Source: Nautilus pompilius | Lineage: Eukaryota > Mollusca > Cephalopoda > Nautilida > Nautilidae | Assembly: GCA_018389105.1 (NCBI GenBank) | Contig: JACATO010000307.1 | Location: 1 to 64,000 of the forward strand | Length of the DNA stretch: 64,000 nucleotides | Direction: 5' to 3' | Shown: positions 35,305 through 49,000 of the stretch, piece after piece | Numbering within the stretch: position 1 is the first letter of the stretch | How the letters are laid out: every line of letters begins with the position of its first letter | Notes under the pieces: generated by a model | Databases searched by the model: none | What the model was told of the DNA's origin: nothing | What the model saw: only the letters and a program-made list of their open reading frames with translations | Made by a program: the position numbers and the translations under genes

Positions 35305-37372
35305 CCGATCCTTTGATCTAGTTTGCAGCGGTTAGACGGAGTAGCGCGCCTTAGCAACCACGTAACAGGCACGTGCGGTTATGTCACCAAGGTTACCTTT
35401 GCGTTACTGCTCGCGACTTATATATATATATATACTATTCTGACAGCGTTGGATGAAAGAAAAGACAACACACAAGCTTAATATTATCGATAGATCAAAC
35501 TTTAATTTATGAAAATTTGAGCATTTAATATTCAGGAGTAATTTTTTAATGAAGAACGCTTTTAATCTCAACATTTGTATTCAAAATAACCGCTATCCCC
35601 TCTCTACGCCACATGCTCTCGACCGCCTTGCCTCGTTCTCGAATAATCAGTACAAAGCAGCCGCTAAATTCAAAAACTCGTTTTGCTAGTAATAATTATA
35701 AATGTCTTAATGATTTCATTATTCTTTTCCCGTATTAAACGAAAGTTGCTACTGCACACCGCAGTCGGATGGTGAGTAAGGTGGCCATAAAATCATAGCG
35801 CTTTCTTGCGCCGTATAAAGTTAGTTTCGGGAACATACATACAAGATCAGTGTTTTAGTAATATATAGATACATTGATAGATTGTGCAAATTGCTAAAGA
35901 AAACTAATTAAAATATGTGAAAGTAGAAAAGAAAAGTTAGAGTTAGAACAATATAAATAGTATATTGAAGCAGAGAGGATAAATCTAATTTCTGTAGTAT
36001 TGTTTGTGATATCAGATTGCCTTTCTGATATAGTTAATTTAAGGAATTGATCTAAGTGTGCATTGACAAGCTATATTTAATATTCATTTTTAATGAACTT
36101 CAATTTACTAAATGACACACACACACACACAAACACACTCACACATATATATAATATATATATATATATCAAAAAAGAGATCATAATTTGGAAATGCTCT
36201 TTTTGGAATATTTTCCAGAAGTCAAGTACCTAATTTTTAAGTTTTTCTTGCTGAAAATCATTCATTTCATTTTTGGATAACATTACCACATTTTTAGATG
36301 TCACTACATTTAAACTAAAACCATGTTGTCTACAGATTTATGGCTTATTTATTCACAGTAAAACAAGTTACTCAGACTGTTGGTTTAGCCATCACTAATA
36401 TGACTACTCTACCAAAAGTCAGGGGAATGATGTTTGCACCCATGATAGGAGAACAAGGAAATTGCATTGGCTAGGCTACGGGTACCGAAGTGTTTTAGCT
36501 GGTAAACAACACATCGTTTGCGGAGAGCCTGACTATAATTTGACGTTCTGTCCACTCTGCCAACATTATATTATTTTTATCGCACTTACACCTTATATCA
36601 CTAACTTATTATAATTTAGAAAGCCATGCAGAAAGTAAAATACCTTCGGAGCTATTCCTCCCAACCATGCTAAACATTTCTACGAACCCTTAAAATATTA
36701 GGCTATATTATGTATTTACAAACGTGTAGCCGGCCAGCGATCGAGTAACGGCACCGGCGAAAATGCTTCGTTCTCCAATTATAAACAGTTTTATATATGA
36801 GCGCCTCATAAAAGCTATAATGGAGAGTAGCCTAGTACTAGAAGATCGTAAATTCTATGCACATCTTTTATGAGGTGGCTGTGTTGTACCAAAAATTCAT
36901 GAAGCAATTATATGTTTGTTTACGCCACAACAGGCAGTATCAGCGTGTGACAAGAATGTATTATAATATTCTGATTTCGAGCAATGATCCTTGGTTCATC
37001 CTTGACTTTCGGTTATCAACAAACGAGTTGCGTAAACGCACGCTCATTTCTCTTACATTACGCGAAATATTTCATTATCTAGCTATAATATAATACACAT
37101 AATTGTATTCTACATTCATTAATTTCACGTTTCATGTAATAGTCATTATGTATGAAACTTGCGTCAGAGAGGTGGTGGTGACATCACGGTTTGTTTCGGT
37201 TCCTCAGATGCCAGCGACCACCAGCGCATCACAGGAGACTGAACACACAGTTCAAGACACCGGGAGGTTGGTCGAGTAAAGTATTGAATCAAGAAAGTTC
37301 TTCCAAGGTCATAAGATAAAGTAAAAAAAAAAAAAAAAACATACAGTGGGGTATTTTTGTACTAGTTTATTA
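33883..37372 (+). repeat. Array unit 2, with a 110-base internal deletion
   Basis: 3490 bases. Near 36754 the sequence jumps from AACGGCAC to CGGCGAAAATGC, removing about 110 bases present in every other full unit. Both sides of the deletion carry CGGC, suggesting slippage or end joining at microhomology. The putative exons and promoter are intact. Confidence 0.9.
35370..35434 (+). promoter_or_regulatory. Promoter-like block, array copy 2
   Basis: CACGTG at 35370, the X-box-like palindrome at 35383-35397, GCTCGCGA, then the TA-rich box at about 35419-35434. The two sequence-specific sites are unchanged between units while the TA tract varies. Confidence 0.4.
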
Positions 37373-38792
37373 TTTTCTTTAATTAACGGGTACTGTATAC
37401 AGCCGTTAATAATTTAATTTTCTATTATATTTATGATTCTATATTATTTTTCGTGTTTAAATCGTCGTGTCGGGTGGCAACTTTGGTCTTTGCGGCTTAC
37501 CCCTAAATACATGTATTTCAATGGATGCTATTATGAACGAGGTTTTAGAATCAATTACGTTCGTTCTAGCGTACCCCACTGTACCAATTAGAAAAATAAT
37601 GAGGTTCGACTTTCATCGCACATTGGAACTTAAGAGTTAAAAAATTGGTGAAAGGGCACCATTTTTTAAGGATGTGCTCAGGTGGGGGATTGACCGCTCT
37701 CTCTGCTCTCCCCCTAACTACGCCACTGGTTACATTGTTAAGTTAATGTTAAAAACCATTTAAATATTTTTTTCTTTATTTATTTACCACATTTTCTGTC
37801 TGATTAACAGCAATATTGAAATGTTCCATATTAAGAACGAATAAAACAGATTACTTTGTTATTCTTCACATCTTGTATCGTTAATAGAAAAGTTTATTCG
37901 TTAATGTATCGACTTCTGACTTATCCTCCTCTTTACCTACTAAATGAGAATAAATGTCTCACAAATAAATTATTTATTAGATGAAAAACCTATTTACGTA
38001 GAGAGGATGGAACTACGTTAGTATTCATAAGAGCTGAATGAATGTTTCATTTATAATCAATCTACGGTAGTGAGGTACATTAAATACAAACAAATCAACA
38101 AATATATGAGAATCACCTCTAGGTAGCTGCCCATGAGGTAAAAAAAAGTAAATTGCAGGTGCCTATTGATAGGAATATGATTGCGAGTGACCACAGTAGA
38201 AGCCTAAAAGGTAGGGAAAGTTTTTAGAGATATTAATATAAAATATGAAGAAAAGAATTAATGATATCAGCAAACAAACAACAGCAGCATCGATTTTCTA
38301 GAACACTAAGCGTTTTAAAATTTTAATTCCAAAACGTGTAGCCGCCATTACTAACGTTTTTCTTACAGAATTAGTCTCCCTTGGCTCATAATTTGATAGC
38401 CTTAAACGGTGGCCAGTTTCTACTGGTTACATTCCCTGCTAGGTCATTAAATACATTTAAAATTAGGAGCATCGTACACATGCTCCACCCAAAACAATGA
38501 CATGTATGGAAATAGAATTATTTTCTCTGTTCGTTTATTTTTTAAATTTAATGCTAAGAATTAATAAAAAAAAAATTATCAATGTAAAGGGAGACGAATC
38601 AACGAAATTCAGTGTTGTGTTTATTTTACTGGCTTTTTTTATAAAAAGGGGGAATTTCTTTGTTCAAGTTTCTCTTTCTCTGTCCCCTTTTTCCTTTTTA
38701 TTTCAGCCAACTATCACATCCCTAAACCAGCTACTACTAACTACAGCATGAAAGTTATCTCCGAAAACCTACCCGGAGACCCTCAGCAATAA
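37208..38792 (+). CDS. Putative small gene of the array, copy 2
   Basis: Exons 37208-37266 and 38707-38792. The first exon is identical to that of copy 1; the second also encodes SENLPGDPQQ. Splice borders and phase match. Its upstream intron carries the 110-base deletion of unit 2 without touching the proposed exons. Confidence 0.3.
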
Positions 38793-40972
38793 CCGATCCT
38801 TTGATCTAGTTTGCAGCGGTTAGACGGAGTAGCGCGCCTTAGCAACCACGTAACAGGCACGTGCGGTTATGTCACCAAGGTTACCTTTGCGTTACTGCTC
38901 GCGATATATATATATATATATACTATTCTGACAGCGTTGGATGAAAGAAAAGACAACACACAAGCTTAATATTATCGATAGATCAAACTTTAATTTATGA
39001 AAATTTGAGCATTTAATATTCAGGAGTAATTTTTAATGAAAGAACGCTTTTAATCTCAACATTTGTATTCAAAATAACCGCTATCCCCTCTCTACGCCAC
39101 ATGCTCTCGACCGCCTTGCCTCGTTCTCGAATAATCAGTACAAAGCAGCCGCTAAATTCAAAAACTCGTTTTGCTAGTAATAATTATAAATGTCTTAATG
39201 ATTTCATTATTCTTTTCCCGTATTAAACGAAAGTTGCTACTGCACACCGCAGTCGGATGGTGAGTAAGGTGGCCATAAAATCATAGCGCTTCTTGCACCG
39301 TATAAAGTTAGTTTCGGGAACATACATACAAGATCAGTGTTTTAGTAATATATAGTTACATTGATAGATTGTGCAAATTGCTAAAGAAAACTAATTAAAA
39401 TATGTGAAAGTAGAAAAGACAAGTTAGAGTTAGAACAATATAAATAGTATATTGAAGCAGAGAGGATAAATCTAATTTCTGTAGTATTGTTTGTGATATC
39501 AGATTGCCCTTCTGATATAGTTAATTTAAGGAATTGATCTAAGTGTGCATTGACAAGCTATATTTAATATTCATTTTTAATGAACTTCAATTTACTAAAT
39601 GACACATACACACACACAAACACACTCACACATATATATAAATATATATATATATATCAAAAAAGAGATCATAATTTGGAAATGCTCTTTTTGGAATATT
39701 TTCCAGAAGTCAAGTACCTAATTTTTAAGTTTTTCTTGCTGAAAATCATTCATTTCATTTTTTTGGATAACATTACCACATTTTTAGATGTCACTACATT
39801 TAAACTAAAACCATGTTGTCTACAGATTTATGGCTTATTTATTCACAGTAAAACAAGTTACTCAGACTGTTGGTTTAGCCATCACTAATATGACTACACT
39901 ACCAAAAGTCATGGGAACGATGTTTGCACACATGATAGGAGAACAAGGAAATTGCATTGGCTAGGCTACGGGTACCGAAGTGTTTTAGCTGGTAAACAAC
40001 ACATCGTTTGTGGAGAGCCTGACTATAATTTGACGTTCTGTCCACTCTGCCAACATTATATTATTTTTATCGCACTTACACCTTATATCACTAACTTATT
40101 ATAATTTAGAAAGCCATGCAGAAAGTAAAATACCTTCGGAGCTATTCCTCCCAACCATGCTAAACATTTCTACGAACCCTTAAAATATTAGGCTATATTA
40201 TGTATTTACAAACGTGTAGCCGGCCAGCGATCGAGTAACGGCACATACATAGGTAAATTTGCAGTTTTACACAACAAATTTTCCGACAACAAAAATATGT
40301 TGTTTTTTTTTTATAGTTTAGTGTCTCAGACACTTTTATTCTATGGCATTTTCGGCGAAAATGCTTCGTTCTCCAATTATAAACAGTTTTATATATGAGC
40401 GCCTCATAAAAGCTATGATGGAGAGTAGCCTAGTACTAGAAGATCGTAAATTCTATGCACATCTTTTATGAGGTGGCTGTGTTGTACCAAAAATTCATGA
40501 AGCAATTATATGTTTGTTTACGCCACAACAGGCAGTATCAGCGTGTGACAAGAATGTATTATAATATTCTGATTTCGAGCAATGATCCTTGGTTCATCCT
40601 TGACTTTCGGTTATCAACAAACGAGTTGCGTAAACGCACGCTCATTTCTCTTACATTACGCGAAATATTTCATTATCTAGCTATAATATAATACACATAA
40701 TTGTATTCTACATTCATTAATTTCACGTTTCATGTAATAGTCATTATGTATGAAACTTGCGTCAGAGAGGTGGTGGTGACATTACGGTTTTTTTCGGTTC
40801 CTCAGATGCCAGCGACCACCAGCGCATCACAGGAGACTGAACACACAGTTCAAGACACCGGGAGGTTGGTCGAGTAAAGTATTGAATCAAGAAAGTTCTT
40901 CCAAGGTCATAAGATAAAGTAAAAAAAAAAAAAAAAATACATACAGTGGGGTATTTTTGTACTAGTTTATTA
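37373..40972 (+). repeat. Array unit 3
   Basis: 3600 bases. It shares variants with unit 4 in its second half, for example CATGGGAACGATG and GCACACATG near 39910, where units 1 and 2 read CAGGGGAATGATG and GCACCCATG. Confidence 0.9.
38858..38921 (+). promoter_or_regulatory. Promoter-like block, array copy 3
   Basis: CACGTG at 38858-38863, the X-box-like palindrome at 38871-38885, TA box at about 38904-38921. Confidence 0.4.
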
Positions 40973-42394
40973 TTTTCTTTAATTAACGGGTACTGTATAC
41001 AGCCGTTAAATAATTTAATTTTCTATTATATTTATGATTCTATATTATTTTTCGTGTTTAAATCGTCGTGTAGGGTGGCAACTTTGGTCTTTGCGGCTTA
41101 CCCCTAAATACATGTATTTCAATGGATGCTATTATGAACGAGGTTTTAGAATCAATTACGTTTGTTCTAGCGTACCCCACTGTACCAATTAGAAAAATAA
41201 TGAGGTTCGACTTTCATCGCACATTGGAACTTAAGAGTTAAAAAATTGGTGAAAGGGCACCATTTTTTAAGGATGTGCTCAGGTGGGGGATTGACCGCTC
41301 TCTCTGCTCTCCCCCTAACTACGCCACTGGTTACATTGTTAAGTTAATGTTAAAAACCATTTAAATATTTTTTCTTTATTTATTTACCACATTTTCTGTC
41401 TGATTAACAGCAATATTGAAATGTTCCATATTAAGAACGAATAAAACAGATTACTTTGTTATTCTTCACATCTTGTATCGTTAATAGAAAAGTTTATTCG
41501 TTAATGTATCGACTTCTGACTTATCCTCCTCTTTACCTACAAAATGAGAATAAATGTCTCACAAATAAATTATTTATTAGATGAAAAACCTATTTACGTA
41601 GAGACGATGGAACTACGTTAGTATTCATAAGAGCTGAATGAATGTTTCATTTATAATCAATCCTAAGTAGTGAGGTACATTAAATACAAACAAATCAACA
41701 AATATATGAGAATCACCTCTAGGTAGCTGCCCATGAGGTAAAAAAAAGTAAATTGCAGGTGCCTATTGATAGGAATATGATTGCGAGTGACCACAGTAGA
41801 AGCCTAAAAGGTGGGGAAAGTTTTTAGAGATATTAATATAAAATATGAAGAAAAGAATTAATGATATCAGCAAACAAACAACAGCAGCATCGATTTTCTA
41901 AAACTCTAAGCGTTTTAAAATTTTAATGCCAGAACGTGTAGCCGCCATTTACTAACGTTTTTCTTACAGAATTAGTCTCCCTTGGCTCATAATTTGATAG
42001 CCTTAAACGGTGGCCAGTTTCTACTGGTTACATTCCCTGCTAGGTCATTAAATACATTTAAAATTAGGAGCATCGTACACATGCTCCACCCAAAACAATG
42101 ACATGTATGGAAATAGAATTATTTTCTCTGTTCGTTTATTTTTTAAATTTAATGCTAAGAATTAATAAAAAAAAAATTATCAATGTAAAGGGAGACGAAT
42201 CAACATAAATTCAGTGTTGCGTTTATTTTACTGGCTTTTTTTATAAAAAAGGGGAATTTCTTTGTTCAAGTTTCTCTTTCTCTGTCCCCTTTTTCCTTTT
42301 TATTTCAGCCAACTATCACATCCCTAAACCAGCTACTACTAACTACAGCATGAAAGTTATCTCCGAAAACCTACCCGGAGACCCTCAGCAATAA
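40806..42394 (+). CDS. Putative small gene of the array, copy 3
   Basis: Exons 40806-40864 and 42309-42394, with the same splice signals and frame as copy 1. Bases just upstream of the first acceptor differ (GACATTACGG, a longer T run), strengthening its pyrimidine tract; the exon itself is unchanged. Confidence 0.3.
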
Positions 42395-44576
42395 CCGATC
42401 CTTTGATCTAGTTTGCAGCGGTTAGACGGAGTAGCGCGCCTTAGCAACCACGTAACAGGCACGTGCGGTTATGTCACCAAGGTTACCTTTGCGTTACTGC
42501 TCGCGACTTATATATATATATATATATACTATTCTGACAGCGTTGGATGAAAGAAAAGACAACACACAAGCTTAATATTATCGATAGATAAAACTTTAAT
42601 TTATGAAAATTTGAGCATTTAATATTCAGGAGTAATTTTTTAATGAAGAACGCTTTTAATCTCAACATTTGTATTCAAAATAACCGCTATCCCCTCTCTA
42701 CGCCACATGCTCTCGACCGCCTTGCCTCGTTCTCGAATAATCAGTACAAAGCAGCCGCTAAATTCAAAAACTCGTTTTGCTAGTAATAATTATAAATGTC
42801 TTAATGATTTCATTATTCTTTTCCCGTATTAAACGAAAGTTGCTACTGCACACCGCAGTCGGATGGTGAGTAAGGTGGCCATAAAATCATAGCGCTTTCT
42901 TGCACCGTATAAAGTTAGTTTCGGGAACATACATACAAGATCAGTGTTTTAGTAATATATAGATAGATTGATAGATTGTGCAAATTGCTAAAGAAAACTA
43001 ATTAAAATATGTGAAAGTAGAAAAGAAAAGTTAGAGTTAGAACAATATAAATAGTATATTGAAGCAGAGAGGATAAATCTAATTTCTGTAGTATTGTTTG
43101 TGATATCAGATTGCCTTTCTGATATAGTTAATTTAAGGAATTGATCTAAGTGCGCATTGACAAGCTATATTTAATATTCATGTTTAATGAACTTCAATTT
43201 ACTAAATGACACACACACACACACAAACACACTCACACATATATATAAATATATATATATATCAAAAAAGAGATCATAATTTGGAAATGCTCTTTTTGGA
43301 ATATTTTCCAGAAGTCAAGTACCTAATTTTTAAGTTTTTCTTGCTGAAAATCATTCATTTCATTTTTTGGATAACATTACCACATTTTTAGATGTCACTA
43401 CATTTAAACTAAAACCATGTTGTCTACAGATTTATGGCTTATTTATTCACAGTAAAACAAGTTACTCAGACTGTTGGTTTAGCCATCACTAATATGACTA
43501 CACTACCAAAAGTCATGGGAACGATGTTTGCACACATGATAGGAGAACAAGGAAATTGCATTGGCTAGGCTACGGGTACCGAAGTGTTTTAGCTGGTAAG
43601 CAACACATCGTTTACGGAGAGCCTGACTATAATTTGACGTTCTGTCCACTCTGCCAACATTATATTATTTTTATCGCATTTACACCTTATATCACTAACT
43701 TATTATAATTTAGAAAGCCATGCAGAAAGTAAAATACCTTCGGAGCTATTCCTCCCAACCATGCTAAACATTTCTACGAACCCTTAAAATATTAGGCTAT
43801 ATTATGTATTTACAAACGTGTAGCCGGCCAGCGATCGAGTAACGGCACATACATAGGTAAATTTGCAGTTTTACACAACAAATTTTCCGACAACAAAAAT
43901 ATGTTGTTTTTTTTTTTATAGTTTATTGTCTCAGACACTTTTATTCTATGGCATTTTCGGCGAAAATGCTTCGTTCTCCAATTATAAACAGTTTTATATA
44001 TGAGCGCCTCATAAAAGCTATAATGGAGAGTAGCCTAGTACTAGAAGATCGTAAATTCTATGCACATCTTTTATGAGGTGGCTGTGTTGTACCAAAAATT
44101 CATGAAGCAATTATATGTTTGTTTACGCCACAACAGGCAGTATCAGCGTGTGACAAGAATGTATTATAATATTCTGATTTAGAGCAATGATCCTTGGTTC
44201 ATCCTTGACTTTCGGTTATCAACAAACGAGTTGCGTAAACGCACGCTCATTTCTCTTACATTACGCGAAATATTTCATTACCTAGCTATAATATAATACA
44301 CATAATTGTATTCTACATTCATTAATTTCACGTTTCATGTAATAGTCATTATGTATGAAACTTGCGTCAGAGAGGTGGTGGTGACATCACGGTTTGTTTC
44401 GGTTCCTCAGATGCCAGCGACCACCAGCGCATCACAGGAGACTGAACACACAGTTCAAGACACCGGGAGGTTGGTCGAGTAAAGTATTGAATCAAGAAAG
44501 TTCTTCCAAGGTCATAAGATAAAGTAAAAAAAAAAAAAACATACATACAGTGGGGTATTTTTGTACTAGTTTATTA
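40973..44576 (+). repeat. Array unit 4
   Basis: 3604 bases. Its first half shares variants with unit 5 (GAGACGATGG, CCTACAAAATGAG, an extra T in GCCATTTAC), its second half with unit 3. Neighbouring units resemble each other, as expected from local unequal exchange. Confidence 0.9.
42460..42528 (+). promoter_or_regulatory. Promoter-like block, array copy 4
   Basis: CACGTG at 42460-42465, the X-box-like palindrome at 42473-42487, TA box at about 42509-42528, the longest TA tract of the four. Confidence 0.4.
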
Positions 44577-46011
44577 TTTTCTTTAATTAACGGGTACTGT
44601 ATACAGCCGTTAAATAATTTAATTTTCTATTATATTTATGATTCTATATTATTTTTCGTGTTTAAATCGTCGTGTCGGGTGGCAACTTTGGTCTTTGCGG
44701 CTTACCCCTAAATACATGTATTTCAATGGATGCTATTATGAACGAGGTTTTAGAATCAATTACGTTCGTTCTAGCGTACCCCACTGTACCAATTAGAAAA
44801 ATAATGAGGTTCGACTTTCATCGCACATTGGAACTTAAGAGTTAAAAAATTGGTGAAAGGGCACCATTTTTTAAGGATGTGCTCAGGTGGGGGATTGACC
44901 GCTCTCTCTGCTCTCCCCCTAACTACGCCACTGGTTACATTGTTAAGTTAATGTTAAAAACCATTTAAATATTTTTTTCTTTATTTATTTACCACATTTT
45001 CTGTCTGATTAACAGCAATATTGAAATGTTCCATATTAAGAACGAATAAAACAGATTACTTTGTTATTCTTCACATCTTGTATCGTTAATAGAAAAGTTT
45101 ATTCGTTAATGTATCGACTTCTGACTTATCCTCCTCTTTACCTACAAAATGAGAATAAATGTCTCACAAATAAATTATTTATTAGATGAAAAACCTATTT
45201 ACGTAGAGACGATGGAACTACGTTAGTATTCATAAGAGCTGAATGAATGTTTCATTTATAATCAATCCTAAAACTCCACGGCTAATAGTGAGGTACATTA
45301 AATACAAACAAATCAACAAATATATGAGAATCACCTCTAGGTAGCTGCCCATGAGGTAAAAAAAAGTAAATTGCAGGTGCCTATTGATAGGAATATGATT
45401 GCGAGTGACCACAGTAGAAGCCTAAAAGGTGGGGAAAGTTTTTAGAGATATTAATATAAAATATGAAGAAAAGAATTAATGATATCAGCAAACAAACAAC
45501 AGCAGCATCGATTTTCTAAAACTCTAAGCGTTTTAAAATTTTAATGCCAGAACGTGTAGCCGCCATTTACTAACGTTTTTCTTACAGAATTAGTCTCCCT
45601 TGGCTCATAATTTGATAGCCTTAAACGGTGGCCAGTTTCTACTGGTTACATTCCCTGCTAGGTCATTAAATACATTTAAAATTAGGAGCATCGTACACAT
45701 GCTCCACCCAAAACAATGACATGTATGGAAATAGAATTATTTTCTCTGTTCGTTTATTTTTTAAATTTAATGCTAAGAATTAATAAAAAAAAAATTATCA
45801 ATGTAAAGGGAGACGAATCAACAAAATTCAGTGTTGCGTTTATTTTACTGGCTTTTTTTATAAAAAAGGGGAATTTCTTTGTTCAAGTTTCTCTTTCTCT
45901 GTCCCCTTTTTCCTTTTTATTTCAGCCAACTATCACATCCCTAAACCAGCTACTACTAACTACAGCATGAAAGTTATCTCCGAAAACCTACCCGGAGACC
46001 CTCAGCAATAA
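44411..46011 (+). CDS. Putative small gene of the array, copy 4
   Basis: Exons 44411-44469 and 45926-46011. The stop lies about 60 bases before the right edge of the array, so this last copy is complete at its 3' end even though unit 5 is not. Confidence 0.3.
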
Positions 46012-46070
46012 CCGATCCTTTGATCTAGTTTGCAGCGGTTAGACGGAGTAGCGCGCCTTAGCAACCACGT
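44577..46070 (+). repeat. Array unit 5, truncated
   Basis: Only the first 1494 bases of the unit are present. The break falls about 40 bases after the stop of exon 3 and just before the CACGTG of the promoter block, so the array ends close to the end of its fourth complete putative gene. Confidence 0.9.
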
Positions 46071-49000
46071 CTCAGGCAGGGCAAAAATTAATGTAGTAAA
46101 GTTCGGCTCCTTGCGGTGTGCCCTCTCTGTATGACTTGGGTTAGGTTTGGCCTCCCGATTAGGCTTGAAACGAGGTAAAAGACGGACAGATTAATTATTC
46201 AATCATGCCCACTTCTGAAAAAAACTAGGCATTACCTAATCTGAATTCAATCACTTCTGCCTTTCGATAAATAAAGTCAGGAACCTATTAAAAAATTTTA
46301 TAGAATGTGGCTGGAGAGATGTTCATAAACCATGGTTTAGATGAAACCATTGTGGGGTATGTTGGCATTAACTTATAACCATTTCTAGAAAGAAAAGTAG
46401 TCCAACCCACTGTAACTATCCTCCATCTTCTGGAGCTCCTACTCCATATCTATGAAAACTCACCCTAACCCTGTGAGCCCTTGCTGTGAGCTTTCACTCT
46501 GAAACAGCATCCAGCTCATTAGCTACAGGTGCAGTAGTCACATTTGCAGGCCTTGTGCTTCATTCAGGTGTGATAGCTGTTTCTGCAGGTTTAGGATCAG
46601 TAATCTCTATTACCTTTGTGCTTTTTACCATTCTAGCTTTCACTATACACAATTCAAGGGCGTGTCCTTTGATCCTTCAGATCAGGCAAAATGGTAAGCT
46701 GGGCTGATCGAGATATGGTAAATAAACCTGTATACCTGACCATTAACTGTACTTGCAACCCTCCTTTGAACAGTGACAGAAATGGCAGGCTAAGTGTTGT
46801 GTGGTAGTTGAAGCCGACAAGTACCTTGCCATACTCTGCCAGGAGCTGAGCTTGAACATTTTTGTGGGCATTGACACGCAGACAGCACATCCTCACCTTG
46901 CGATGGCCTCAGTACTACTCAGCTCATAATCAATCTCCAGTGGCGTCTTGGAGAGAAATTTTGGCATCGTGGTCTATGATTAGATTTCGACAGGACAGCA
47001 CCGACTCACGAAGTCACTCCAGCCATCATCAGCACGCCACAGCAACTGGCATTAATCCCTCAAGCTTTTCCATAGTTGAGGAAAAGTGCAGCCTTTTACT
47101 CACCAATGTGGGTTTCCCAACCTGAGTTGCATTACCTCAAACCACTCTCAGGTAGGTGACCTTCTCTGTTAAGGCTGGTTGTAGACTATCGTCTCACCTT
47201 AGAACAGGTTGTTGGCTTCCATTTTTGGCGTCACAAGAAGGCTCCAAATTCAGCATCATTTACCCCATCTTCATTGTCTTACAACGTTGACTCATATTGA
47301 AGTTCACTCCTCGTGCACATAGTACCAGTGTGCATCTTTCTAATCAGCATTTCCACTTTCTCTTCAGGTTTGATTCCTGACCATGTGGGAGTATTTAGTC
47401 TCCAACCACATCTGCATGCCCAATTTTTTCAGTCAGACCAAGTCCTGCAATCTTAGAGAGGCATATCACACCTGCTGCACCTTCCTTTGGGTCCAAGCTT
47501 GTTTACGATTGACTCAATCATGATAGTATTCAATTTGCCTAAATGAGCTCTCAGTTATTGCAGGCCAAATAATACTTTCTTTGTACCTTGAGAGCTGGCT
47601 CTTTAACTTACAAGAAGTTTCAACAATAGAGTGATCAATCCAATAATCACTGCATTAATGGGAAAATGGAAAATCAATAATGGTGCCTTGTTAACTCTGA
47701 ATAAATCTCTGCAGTAGTTGAAAGTCCTGAAACTATGTGCAATTCTACACCCCTGACAACTAAGGTTGTTTGGGAAAACCAATTTACTTAACTATGTTAT
47801 TCATTTACCTGGTAATGAGATAAAATCCAAAGTCCTTCAGTAAATTAATCCTCTGAAACAAGCTCAGTTTTCCAGGCAGCAGTACTCCATTTGATATTTT
47901 TTAATTTATTTTTTGTGTGTGCAAGAGTGTAAAATGTTGTGGGGTATGTGTGTGTATGTATGACTTTATTGAAGGAAAGGCTGAAATGAAGTCCAAGTTT
48001 TAGTTTTGGATGGAGCGCCGTGTGGTGCTGTGACTATAGCAAAGTAGTATGGCCCCAAACCTGAAGTCAGGGGCATGCAAACAATTCTTCCCCAGCTTGG
48101 AGACCTGCAATACATCTACCCAGGGAGTCTGGCCTGCTGAATTTGCAGCGCCGATCATGCAAAGGCCCAGCCTTTAGGGGAGATAGCAGGCCTTGTCAGG
48201 GATGGGAGCCCGCCCTAATTTTTTTTAAAAATTTGTAGTGGTGTTTTTTGGGAGTACATGCTAGTAATTCCGTTAAGATGGGTGGGCTACTGAATGTGCC
48301 TGCAGTTCTGCTGTGGGGCATGGGCAGGACACTAGTCCTGGGGCAAGAGACATGTTTGGTCGTGTGGTATGGCACCGCACTCTGGGCTGAGGTTTGTTTG
48401 ATTAGCCTGACTCTATGTTTTGGTCTCTACTGAATTTACATGAAAAGTACATTTGACAGTACATCGGTTAGGTTAATTACTAGAACTAAATGAGGAAGTA
48501 TCTACTCTGCCACTTTAAAGCAGCATGATCATGCAATTAGTCTGGAAACTGGTGTCTCCCTTTTCTTTTGCTTTTATGCATTTAATACAGAGAGTTCACT
48601 AGTTACCTCCCATTACTCCTAATAATAAGATAAATATTGCTACCTATGGCAATATCATTCCACTAACAGGAACCATAGGTCTCCTTAATTTTCCTAATGG
48701 AGTCAGATGATTCCTTATCAAATCAGCCCAGGAAAGACTGGATTTCTTGCTCCACATTGTTTTGAAGGTCTGGTGACTACCCTAGTCCTCCATTGTGAAT
48801 TTGGACATTCAAGGGGCAGTTTTCCCAGCAGAAATTCCATGCAGCTACTAAGTGAAGAACTTGTTCCCTCCACCAAACTCAGACTTGTCTAAGGTCACAG
48901 AAGCTTAGTCTGCAATGACTGATGATTGGTGCTGTCACAGTTGGCAGGCAGCTTTTCCATTCTACATCAGATAATGACTCTTGAAGAGATGACATGCACC

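Larger units (their letters stand above)
30275..46070 (+). repeat. Tandem array of a 3.5-3.6 kb unit (four full copies, one partial)
   Basis: Five head-to-tail units start at 30275, 33883, 37373, 40973 and 44577. They are nearly identical, with scattered substitutions, variable CA/TA and poly-A tracts, and one 110-base deletion in unit 2. The left edge is fused to lectin copy C through a TAT microsatellite. The right edge is at AACCACGT, just before the promoter-like block. No transposase, reverse transcriptase, rRNA, snRNA or histone sequence is recognisable. The unit may be a tandemly amplified small gene (see the exon and promoter entries) or a macrosatellite. Confidence 0.95.

Noticed and set aside
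36857..37093. 78-codon frame in array units 2 and 3
   Set aside because: Units 1 and 4 carry a deletion or a stop in it, while the proposed splice-defined exons are unchanged in all units.
46654..46896. 80-codon minus frame and overlapping plus frames at 46486-47125
   Set aside because: Short, overlapping and broken, with no recognisable motif or splice context.
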